Shown here piece by piece: positions 1-5,210 of a stretch of DNA of 5,210 bases. Position 1 is the stretch's first letter; each line of letters begins with the position of its first letter. Source of the DNA: Coleofasciculus sp. S288 (GTDB lineage Bacteria; Cyanobacteriota; Cyanobacteriia; Cyanobacteriales; Coleofasciculaceae); contig JAIUYC010000396.1 of NCBI GenBank assembly GCA_020216575.1, positions 1 through 5,210 on the forward strand, given 5' to 3'. A program made the translations under genes and the position numbers. A model generated the notes under the pieces. That model was not told the origin of the DNA and ran no database searches. It saw only the letters and a program-made list of their open reading frames with translations.

Positions 1-13
1 ATAGGTACAGATA

Positions 14-64
14 TCCTGTTTCTACACGACAGGACTGAGAAAGGTTGGCTTTTATAAGCCCAAC
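14..64. other. two small hairpins at the left edge
   Basis: Two inverted repeats lie in tandem. TCCTGT (14-19) pairs with ACAGGA (29-34) across a 9-base loop. GTTGGCTT (44-51) pairs with AAGCCCAAC (56-64) with one bulged C and a TTAT loop, giving about 8 base pairs. Neither is followed by a clear T-run on the + strand, so they are not good intrinsic terminators for a rightward gene. They could be the end of a transcript entering from the left or part of the coaD leader. No coding frame long enough to trust crosses this stretch. Confidence 0.3.
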
Positions 65-115
65 ACAAAAGGACGAGTATCAAATTCATCCAGCAGTGCT
101 AAACTTTCTTTTTTA

Positions 116-157
116 CCCTAGCCCTTAGTTCCTAGCTCCTATTCCCTCTCACCTACT
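116..157 (+). repeat. degenerate tandem heptamer array, six units
   Basis: Six consecutive 7-base units (CCCTAGC, CCTTAGT, TCCTAGC, TCCTATT, CCCTCTC, ACCTACT) share a CTA-like core spaced exactly 7 bases apart, at 118, 125, 132, 139, 146 and 153. This is the short tandemly repeated heptamer class known from filamentous cyanobacteria. It lies upstream of coaD. After it, at 180-185, GATAAT resembles a -10 box, but no convincing -35 box stands at the right distance, so I do not call a promoter. Confidence 0.65.
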
Positions 158-215
158 GTACCGAAACTAGCAAAAGAGAGATAATCCCTAAGTAACTTTC
201 TAGAAGCCTCCCAAC

Positions 216-761
216 GTGATTGCAATTTATCCAGGTAGCTTCGATCCAATAACCCTAGGACACCTCGACATCATAGAGCGTGGCTGCAAACTCTTTGAGC
301 GAGTAATTGTCGCCGTGCTTTGCAATCCTGAAAAATCTCCCTTATTTCCCGTGCAAGAGCGAGTCGAGCAAATTCGCCGATGTACGCAACATCTAGAAAA
401 TGTAGAAGTAGACAGCTTTGTTGGTTTGACCGTGGACTATGCCAAACTGAGGAATGCTAAAGTGCTGTTGCGGGGGTTACGGGCAGTTTCAGACTTTGAA
501 AAAGAACTCCAGATGGCTCATACCAATCACACCCTCTGGGATGAGATTGAAACCGTTTTCCTCGCCACTTCTAACGAATACAGCTTCTTAAGTAGTAGCG
601 TGGTTAAGGAGATTGCCAAGTTTGGTGGCTCCGTCGATCATCTTGTTCCTCAGCAGGTTGCCCTAGATATTTGCCAATGTTACGCCGAGACTCCTCCCGG
701 AGCGACCCCCCCGATCATAATGAATCCCCCAACTCCATTGAACCACTTCCAAGTGGAGTAG
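216..761 (+). CDS. coaD: Phosphopantetheine adenylyltransferase (CoaD)
   Basis: This cytosolic enzyme transfers AMP from ATP to 4'-phosphopantetheine to give dephospho-CoA, the penultimate step of coenzyme A synthesis. The protein (181 aa) opens with the nucleotidyltransferase core: YPGSFDP at residues 5-11 and the ATP-binding TLGH at 13-16. LLRGLR at 84-89 and the SSSVVKE loop at 126-132 match the family's substrate and phosphate contacts. The start is GTG at 216; an in-frame TAG at 201 rules out anything longer, and only a weak GAAG (203-206) serves as ribosome binding site. E. coli CoaD is about 159 aa, so this protein carries some 23 extra C-terminal residues, rich in proline and probably disordered. 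These extra codons overlap the next gene in another frame, which suggests coupled translation. Identification is near certain. Confidence 0.97.
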   Translation: MIAIYPGSFDPITLGHLDIIERGCKLFERVIVAVLCNPEKSPLFPVQERVEQIRRCTQHLENVEVDSFVGLTVDYAKLRNAKVLLRGLRAVSDFEKELQMAHTNHTLWDEIETVFLATSNEYSFLSSSVVKEIAKFGGSVDHLVPQQVALDICQCYAETPPGATPPIIMNPPTPLNHFQVE

Positions 762-1384
762 GAGGTATCGATATCCAACGCGAACTTAATCGGCTCGAGG
801 AGATACTTTTCGATAGTTTTCACATCCCCTTGACCCGGCGCACGCTGGTTGATGAAGAGCTTTTATTGGCTCAACTGGATTTAGTACGGGAAAATCTGCC
901 GAGTGCTTTTGAAGAAGCCGAGAAAATCGTCCGCCAGCGGGAAGAAATTCTCCTGCAAGCTGAAGAATACGCCCAAGAAATTATGGAAACCGCAGAGCGA
1001 CGGGCGGACGAAATTTTGGATGAAATGGGTCTGATTCAGCAGGCTGAACTGGAAGCGAACCAAATCCGCAAACGAGTGCAGCAAGAGTGTGAAGCCATTC
1101 AGGAGCAAGCTCGCGCCGAAATCGAGCGGATGCGCCTGCAAGCTCAGCAAGAGCTAGAGCAGATGCGCCAGATGGCACTGGCAGAGTGTGAGGATATTCA
1201 AAACGGTGCCGATGAGTATGCAGATTCCGTTCTCGATCACCTCGAGCAACAGCTCAATGAAATGCTCCGGGTGATTCGGAACGGGCGTCAGCAGCTACAA
1301 CCTGAACCGCTACCCGACTATCCCAGAGAACCAGACCCTGGTTCCACAGGAGCGAGGCCATCACCGCCTCCACCTAAGAAATGA
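677..1384 (+). CDS. DivIVA-like coiled-coil protein downstream of coaD
   Basis: The start taken is ATG 677 (235 aa); a TTG at 671 would add two residues. I recognise it as the conserved cyanobacterial protein found directly after coaD and often labelled as DivIVA-domain. Its role is not established; by analogy with DivIVA and other coiled-coil proteins it may be a scaffold in cell division or envelope organisation. Residues 1-30 are polar and proline-rich. Residues 31-75 hold the best conserved block ([25 protein letters not shown]). Residues 76-205 are a charged, Ala/Glu/Gln-rich helix with heptad-like spacing, clearly coiled coil and reminiscent in composition of ATP-synthase subunit b. Residues 206-235 form a proline-rich tail ending PPPPKK. 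No signal peptide or membrane segment is visible. Its first 85 bases lie inside coaD in a different frame, so the two are almost surely co-transcribed. Confidence 0.85.
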   Translation: MLRRDSSRSDPPDHNESPNSIEPLPSGVGGIDIQRELNRLEEILFDSFHIPLTRRTLVDEELLLAQLDLVRENLPSAFEEAEKIVRQREEILLQAEEYAQEIMETAERRADEILDEMGLIQQAELEANQIRKRVQQECEAIQEQARAEIERMRLQAQQELEQMRQMALAECEDIQNGADEYADSVLDHLEQQLNEMLRVIRNGRQQLQPEPLPDYPREPDPGSTGARPSPPPPKK

Positions 1385-1399
1385 CAGGGCGAGGTCAGG

Positions 1400-1434
1400 T
1401 TAGTAGTTAGTTGTTAGTGGTTAGTGGTTAGTGG
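1400..1434 (-). repeat. tandem heptamer array TTAGTGG x5
   Basis: Five perfect-phase 7-base units lie head to tail: TTAGTAG, TTAGTTG, then TTAGTGG three times. On the - strand the unit reads CCACTAA, with the same CTA core as the array at 116-157, so the two arrays are in opposite orientation around coaD and the coiled-coil gene. It begins 15 bases after the stop codon at 1384. These repeats are likely non-coding. Confidence 0.8.
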
Positions 1435-1471
1435 GAACCAAACCATTCATCGCAGGAATTCAAATAATGCG

Positions 1472-1502
1472 CCTGTTCTTAAACTAAAAAATAAACAGGG
1501 AG
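1472..1502 (+). promoter_or_regulatory. gor ribosome binding site with flanking inverted repeat
   Basis: AGGGAG at 1497-1502 is a good Shine-Dalgarno sequence 10 bases before the gor ATG. Its first bases belong to a 6-bp inverted repeat, CCTGTT (1472-1477) with AACAGG (1494-1499), separated by an A/T-rich 16-base loop. If formed in the mRNA, the stem would cover part of the ribosome binding site. The stem is short and the loop is long, so a regulatory role is only a possibility. Confidence 0.4.
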
Positions 1503-1512
1503 TTCATAAGTC

Positions 1513-2856
1513 ATGACCTACGATTACGACCTATTTGTGATTGGTGGCGGTTCTGGAGGAATTGCCACGGCAAGACGGGCGGCACAATATGGAGCCAAGG
1601 TAGCAGTTGCAGAATTCGATCGCTTGGGGGGTACTTGTGTCAATCGCGGCTGCATCCCCAAAAAACTCATGGTTTATGCATCTCATTTCCCTGACCTATT
1701 TAAGGATGCTCAAGGATTTGGCTGGAGTCCGGTACAAAGCACCTTAGACTGGCAGAAGATGACTACTGCCGTTAATCAGGAACTGGATCGCCTCAATGGG
1801 GTGTATCAGAATATGCTGGACAAAGCAGGTGTAGACCTGTTTCGCGGGTATGCCAAGTTCCTCGACCCCCATACCCTGGAAATCGAAGACCGTAAAGTGA
1901 CAGCCGAGAAAATTTTGATCGCAGTTGGGGGACATCCAGTTAAGCCAGATATTCCAGGCATCGAACACGCCCTAGTCTCCGATGATATATTCCTCCTCAA
2001 GGAGCAACCCAAGCGCATCTTAATTATGGGCGGTGGTTACATCGGTGTAGAATTTGCCTGCATTATGAATGGTTTGGGTTCCGAAGTCAGCCTGCTGATC
2101 CGAAAAAACCTAATTTTGCGGGGATTTGACGACGATATTCGGTCTGAGATACAAGCGGGGATGGAAAATCACGGCATTCGCGTTCTCGCCAGCAGTGAAG
2201 CCTCATCCATTGAAAAGATACCCGAAGGGCTGAGGGTAACGCTCAGTGGCAACCACCAGGAAATAATTTTTACAGATGTTATCCTGTCTGCCACAGGTCG
2301 CAAGCCGAACCTCGATAATTTGGGTTTAGAGAATGCGGGTGTGGAGATTAGCAATGGTGCGATCGCAGTTGATCGGTACAGCCAAACCTCCCAAGAGCAT
2401 ATTTTTGCCGTGGGGGATTGCACCGATCGTATAAATCTCACTCCGGTTGCCATTAACGAAGGTCGTGCCTTTGCCGATACTGTGTTTGGTGGTCAATCCC
2501 GGACAATGAGCTATGAAAATGTCCCTAGTGCAGTTTTTTCCACACCAGAGGCGGCAACAGTTGGTTTGACAGAAGCGGAAGCACAGGAACAATACGGTGA
2601 GGCAGTGAAACTCTATCGTGCCCGATTTAAACCGACCTACCACAGCCTGAGCGGTCGGAATGAAAAGGTAATGGTGAAGTTAGTCGTTGAGCAGGATACT
2701 GATAAGGTACTCGGTGCTCACATGGTTGGCGAAAACGCTGCCGAAATCATCCAAGGAATTGCGATCGCTATCAAAATGGGAGCCACGAAAAAAGACTTTG
2801 ATGCCACCGTTGGCATCCATCCTACTATCGCCGAGGAGTTCGTCACCCTGCGCTAA
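1513..2856 (+). CDS. gor: Glutathione-disulfide reductase
   Basis: This homodimeric cytosolic FAD enzyme reduces oxidised glutathione to two GSH with NADPH and is important against oxidative stress from photosynthesis. The 447-aa length is normal (E. coli Gor is 450). Visible in order are the FAD loop GGGSGG (11-16), the redox disulfide Cys42/Cys47 in TCVNRGC, the NAD(P)H loop GGGYIG (173-178), Arg197 and Arg203 at the positions that bind the NADPH 2'-phosphate, the second FAD motif AVGD (299-302), and the dimer-interface domain ending HPTIAEE, with His436 and Glu441 as the catalytic acid-base pair. That C-terminal motif and the paired arginines favour glutathione reductase over dihydrolipoamide dehydrogenase or mercuric reductase. 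The ATG at 1513 follows AGGGAG by 10 bases. It is probably transcribed alone: a repeat array and 128 bases separate it from the gene before, and a terminator follows. Confidence 0.96.
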   Translation: MTYDYDLFVIGGGSGGIATARRAAQYGAKVAVAEFDRLGGTCVNRGCIPKKLMVYASHFPDLFKDAQGFGWSPVQSTLDWQKMTTAVNQELDRLNGVYQNMLDKAGVDLFRGYAKFLDPHTLEIEDRKVTAEKILIAVGGHPVKPDIPGIEHALVSDDIFLLKEQPKRILIMGGGYIGVEFACIMNGLGSEVSLLIRKNLILRGFDDDIRSEIQAGMENHGIRVLASSEASSIEKIPEGLRVTLSGNHQEIIFTDVILSATGRKPNLDNLGLENAGVEISNGAIAVDRYSQTSQEHIFAVGDCTDRINLTPVAINEGRAFADTVFGGQSRTMSYENVPSAVFSTPEAATVGLTEAEAQEQYGEAVKLYRARFKPTYHSLSGRNEKVMVKLVVEQDTDKVLGAHMVGENAAEIIQGIAIAIKMGATKKDFDATVGIHPTIAEEFVTLR

Positions 2857-2892
2857 GCAATTCAAAATGGGGTAACCAAGGGGTAAGAACTA

Positions 2893-2933
2893 AGAAAAAA
2901 GGGGGTGGGGTAATGCCTTTCCCCCTTTTCTAA
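2893..2933. terminator. intrinsic terminator after gor, possibly bidirectional
   Basis: AAAAGGGGG (2897-2905) pairs perfectly with CCCCCTTTT (2921-2929) around a 15-base loop, in which GG (2909-2910) and CC (2916-2917) can add an inner stem. On the + strand the C-run is followed by TTTTCT; on the - strand it is followed by TTTTTTCTT, so the hairpin fits termination from either side. It lies about 40 bases after the gor stop codon. Confidence 0.75.
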
Positions 2934-3124
2934 GCGGCCCTTGCTTTAATGGTTGCTACTGCTGCATTCATCAGCAAGATGTTCAGAGGACGTTTGAAAA
3001 GTTCGAGCAGTTCTAGATTCAAGTGATAGTTGGCATCCAGGTTTACAGCCCCTATCTGATGTTGCTGATTTGGTTCTCCCCGGTATCGGCAGGTTAGAGT
3101 GTCGTCCGGTTCTGCCTGGGGAGA
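2930..3124 (-). pseudogene. possible 3' remnant of a reverse-strand gene
   Basis: On the - strand a frame is open for 64 codons from 3124 down to a TAG at 2930-2932, right at the terminator hairpin. It has no ATG near its beginning. The last 26 or so residues look protein-like (LLELFKRPLNILLMNAA, ending TIKARAA), and this stretch (about 2933-3010) is not explained by any + strand gene. The earlier part of the frame lies opposite the DUF1822 coding sequence and is probably just its shadow. I do not recognise the family. It may be the cut-off tail of a gene whose 5' part was lost, or chance. Confidence 0.25.
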
Positions 3125-3813
3125 TTACAGTTCGGATACCTCCTCAGGCGACGGAAGACAGAATTGGTTACGTGGCAGTTCAGTTTAGCGAAAGCTTAGA
3201 CGAAGTGCAGCTTCTGGGATTTATCAGAACCGTTAATGCCTCTAAAGAACCCCAGCAAATAGCGATAACTTCGTTAAGCTTCGCTAATGCAAATCTCCAA
3301 CCTCTTGATGTTCTCCTAGACTACATCCCGGAAGCATCCTCAGTAAACTTGAGTCGTTGGTTTGAAAATATCTTCGAGGCAGGTTGGCAGACTGTGGAAG
3401 CCCTGTTTAGTCCCCAAACTACAAATCCTGCTTTAAGTGTTAGAAATGCCCATCACTTAGGAGAAATTAACACCGAAAATTTAGCTACTAGTGTAAAGCG
3501 GGGCAAGCTGATTGACTTGGGAATACAACTGGCGGATAGTCCGGTTGCTCTGATTGTGACAGTAACACCAGCAACAGATGAAGAAGTGGACATTCGCCTA
3601 CAGGTTTATCCGGCTGGCAGGCAAATTTATCTTCCCCAAGGTTTGCAACTCAGTGTGCTGGATGGAAACGGCGCTGCTGTCCCGGAACTAGAAGTTAGTG
3701 CTAGAAGTGCGGATAATTGCATACAACTGGCATTCAGTGCTCAACCGGAAGAACAATTTAGCGTCCAACTGGTTTTGGAAGATGTTAGTATCACCGAAGA
3801 GTTTCTACTTTGA
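3070..3813 (+). CDS. DUF1822-family protein lacking its N-terminus
   Basis: This is a cyanobacterial family of unknown function. Recognisable blocks are LECRPVLPGE (9-18), DRIGYVAVQFSESL (30-43) with LLGFIRTV (48-55), the WFENIFEAGWQTVEALF stretch (97-113), RGKLIDLGIQL (144-154), DIRLQVYPAG..YLP (174-189) and the closing DVSITEEFLL. No signal peptide or membrane segment is seen; it is probably soluble. The only usable early start is TTG 3070, with no clear ribosome binding site. The frame is open back to 2998 (TGA at 2995), and the 24 codons before TTG still look family-like (SSDSWHPGLQPLSDVADL), so the start codon and roughly 50-60 N-terminal residues are missing. It may be a truncated pseudogene or be translated from TTG or from GTG at 3172. 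It ends 29 bases before the CHAT gene, so the two probably form one unit. Confidence 0.7.
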   Translation: MVLPGIGRLECRPVLPGEITVRIPPQATEDRIGYVAVQFSESLDEVQLLGFIRTVNASKEPQQIAITSLSFANANLQPLDVLLDYIPEASSVNLSRWFENIFEAGWQTVEALFSPQTTNPALSVRNAHHLGEINTENLATSVKRGKLIDLGIQLADSPVALIVTVTPATDEEVDIRLQVYPAGRQIYLPQGLQLSVLDGNGAAVPELEVSARSADNCIQLAFSAQPEEQFSVQLVLEDVSITEEFLL

Positions 3814-3830
3814 GTGCATCAACAGGGAGC

Positions 3831-3836
3831 GAGGAG
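3831..3836 (+). promoter_or_regulatory. strong ribosome binding site for the CHAT gene
   Basis: GAGGAG ends 6 bases before the ATG at 3843. It is the best Shine-Dalgarno match in the window. It fixes the start of the CHAT-CHASE2 gene and lets that gene be translated independently of the damaged DUF1822 gene before it. Confidence 0.7.
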
Positions 3837-3842
3837 ACGACT

Positions 3843-5210
3843 ATGGATAAACGAGTCATCCTCACGCTGATGGAGGGAAACTTTGAGCAGGGGTTTCGAG
3901 CCATTCTGCGGATTAGCTCAAATGACACTCCGGCTGGGGGAGCCATTCAACTCCTCGGAAAGCTGCCCCCAGCGCTCAATGTTTTGGAAACTTTCAAGAG
4001 CTGGCAGTTAGCCTATCACCAGTTGGTGATGCCGCATTGCCGTATCAAAGCCAAAAGAGCGCAAATCACTAATATTTCTTGCCTTCAGTTAGGCTCTGAC
4101 TTACTAGAGTGCCTTAATGAGTGGCTCAATTCAGGGTTTCGGGAATGGCAAAACATTCGGGATGGATTGCAGAGGCACTTGAGCGATACGGATGAGATTG
4201 AAGTCATCGTTCAAACGAGTGACAGAATACTGCGACAACTGCCCTGGCATTTGTGGGATTTCTTTGAACATTACCCATTAGCGGAAGTGGCGTTGAGTGC
4301 TCCGGAGTATCAACCTCCGAAAAAATTATTAGCAAAAAATGCTAATGGTAAAGTCAGGATTTTAGCTATTCTTGGGAATAGCCAAGGCATTGATATTGAA
4401 AAAGATAGAGCTTTTTTAGAGCAATTATCAGCCCAAGCAGAAATTGAATTTTTAGTAGAACCGCACCCTGAGAAATTAAATGACTGCCTTTGGGAAAAAG
4501 GGTGGGATATCCTCTTTTTTGCGGGTCATAGTTCCAGTAAAGAAAAAGGGCAAATCCTGCTGAATCAAAATGATGTGATTACACTCGACCAATTAAGATA
4601 TGCCCTGAAAAAAGCGATCGCACATGGTTTACGCTTGGCAATCTTCAATTCCTGTGAGGGGTTGGGCTTGGCACAAGACCTTGAAGATTTGCATATAGGG
4701 CAGGTTATCGTCATGCGAGAACCCGTCCCGGATGTGATCGCTCAAGCCTTTTTAAGATATTTTCTAACAGCCTTTTCAGGGGGAAAGTCTTTATATGCTT
4801 CGGTGCGAGAAGCACGAGAAAGGCTGCAAAAATTAGAGGGTCAATATCCCTACGCAACTTGGTTACCCGTAATCTGCCAGAATCCTGCTGAAGTGCCGCC
4901 GACGTGGCAAGAGTTGTGTGGTCTCAAGAAGAGCAATTCTCTACCCTACCCTTCAGGAATGACACTGCGGGAGTGGGAACGGACTCGCCGAACGTCCAAT
5001 GGGTTCTCCAAAGGAGTAGGGAATAGCTTTGCTTCACGCTCCTTTTCGATCAGCAAGCCTTATCTCCACGCAGTGCTTCTTTTTAGTGTAGTAGTAACCG
5101 CCTTAGTCATGGGGGTGCGGCAATGGGGAGTAATGCAGTTGTGGGAGTTGTTGGCTTTCGACCAGCTAATGCGCCTGCGACCTGATGAAAGACCAGATCC
5201 GCGCCTGTTA
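3843..5210 (+). CDS. CHAT-protease/CHASE2-domain membrane protein (3' end outside window)
   Basis: 456 codons are open to the window edge without a stop. Residues 1-165 are the N-terminal region typical of cyanobacterial CHAT-CHASE2 proteins: GNFEQGFRAIL near the start, KLPPALNVLETFKSWQLAY, then RQLPWHLWDFFEHYP and EVALSAPEY at about 131-157. A CHAT domain (caspase-like cysteine peptidase fold) spans about 170-370, with the catalytic pair intact: His229 in FFAGHSSS and Cys271 in FNSCEGLGLA. A variable linker (about 370-405) leads to one membrane helix (about 409-428, LHAVLLFSVVVTALVMGV). After it the CHASE2 sensor domain begins (FDQLMRLRPDERPDPRLL), normally extracytoplasmic and closed by further membrane helices. 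Substrate and stimulus are unknown; I infer a membrane-anchored, stimulus-controlled protease. It lies just after the DUF1822 gene, a recurrent pairing. Domain calls are firm, function is not. Confidence 0.9.
   Translation, partial: MDKRVILTLMEGNFEQGFRAILRISSNDTPAGGAIQLLGKLPPALNVLETFKSWQLAYHQLVMPHCRIKAKRAQITNISCLQLGSDLLECLNEWLNSGFREWQNIRDGLQRHLSDTDEIEVIVQTSDRILRQLPWHLWDFFEHYPLAEVALSAPEYQPPKKLLAKNANGKVRILAILGNSQGIDIEKDRAFLEQLSAQAEIEFLVEPHPEKLNDCLWEKGWDILFFAGHSSSKEKGQILLNQNDVITLDQLRYALKKAIAHGLRLAIFNSCEGLGLAQDLEDLHIGQVIVMREPVPDVIAQAFLRYFLTAFSGGKSLYASVREARERLQKLEGQYPYATWLPVICQNPAEVPPTWQELCGLKKSNSLPYPSGMTLREWERTRRTSNGFSKGVGNSFASRSFSISKPYLHAVLLFSVVVTALVMGVRQWGVMQLWELLAFDQLMRLRPDERPDPRLL
5010..5045 (+). 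repeat. possible small palindromic element in the CHAT-membrane linker
   Basis: AAAGGAG (5010-5016) and CTCCTTT (5039-5045) form a perfect 7-bp inverted repeat around a 22-base centre, which holds AGC-TTT-GCT. The whole is 36 bases, exactly 12 codons, and sits in the low-complexity linker between the CHAT domain and the membrane helix. It resembles small interspersed palindromes of cyanobacterial genomes inserted in frame, but copy number cannot be judged from one window. Confidence 0.3.

Noticed and set aside
1..57. Possible C-terminal end of a + strand gene entering from the left (frame open to TAA at 55-57)
   Set aside because: Only 18 codons are visible and the residues match no family I know, so it cannot be supported.
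52..117. Reverse-strand frame of about 21 codons with protein-like residues (LALLDEFDTRPFVLGL)
   Set aside because: It is closed by a stop just upstream in the heptamer array and has no start codon, so it is too short to separate from chance.
881..1178. Two reverse-strand open frames (881-1150 and 981-1178) inside the coiled-coil gene
   Set aside because: They lie opposite a Glu/Gln/Ala-rich helix whose codon pattern leaves the antisense frames open. Neither resembles a known protein, and the + strand gene is well supported.
1400..1434. Tandem repeats considered as a CRISPR or iteron array
   Set aside because: The 7-base units have no spacers and no adjacent cas or replication gene. They fit the known cyanobacterial heptamer repeats.
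1744..2865. Several reverse-strand open frames of 60-105 codons opposite gor
   Set aside because: They are shadows of a fully conserved glutathione reductase; no ribosome binding sites or recognisable motifs.
2687..2875. A + strand open frame of 62 codons overlapping the 3' end of gor
   Set aside because: It lies in another frame inside the conserved dimer-interface domain, with basic, low-information sequence typical of an out-of-frame reading.

Overview
The window looks like cyanobacterial chromosome. The evidence is three copies of the octamer GCGATCGC (HIP1, at 2359, 2761 and 4614), two runs of degenerate tandem heptamers of the kind common in filamentous cyanobacteria, and several gene families that I know mainly from cyanobacteria. 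All recognisable genes lie on the + strand. I cannot name the genus from this sequence.

Left part (1-1512): a 215-base leader holds small hairpins and a heptamer array. It is followed by coaD (phosphopantetheine adenylyltransferase, coenzyme A synthesis). A long coiled-coil protein of the DivIVA-like type seen beside coaD in cyanobacteria overlaps the coaD 3' end out of frame by about 85 bases. A second heptamer array, in the opposite orientation, follows this pair, so the two arrays bracket it.

Middle (1513-2933): gor, a complete glutathione reductase with all redox-active and FAD-binding motifs. Its pyridine-nucleotide loop reads GxGxxG, with the two arginines expected for NADPH. A G/C-rich hairpin terminator follows.

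Right part (2934-5210): a DUF1822-family gene whose reading frame has lost its N-terminal coding part, then a gene with its own good ribosome binding site for a CHAT-protease/CHASE2 membrane protein that runs off the window. DUF1822 next to a CHAT-CHASE2 protein is a recurring cyanobacterial pairing of unknown function, probably a membrane-tethered, protease-based signalling module. The 5' boundary of the DUF1822 gene looks like a rearrangement junction: on the other side, a reverse-strand reading frame with protein-like composition ends exactly at the terminator hairpin.

The first three genes are housekeeping (CoA supply, a coiled-coil and possibly cell-envelope protein, glutathione redox balance). 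The DUF1822/CHAT pair is the accessory and most interesting part. No tRNA, rRNA, CRISPR array, transposase or phage gene was seen.
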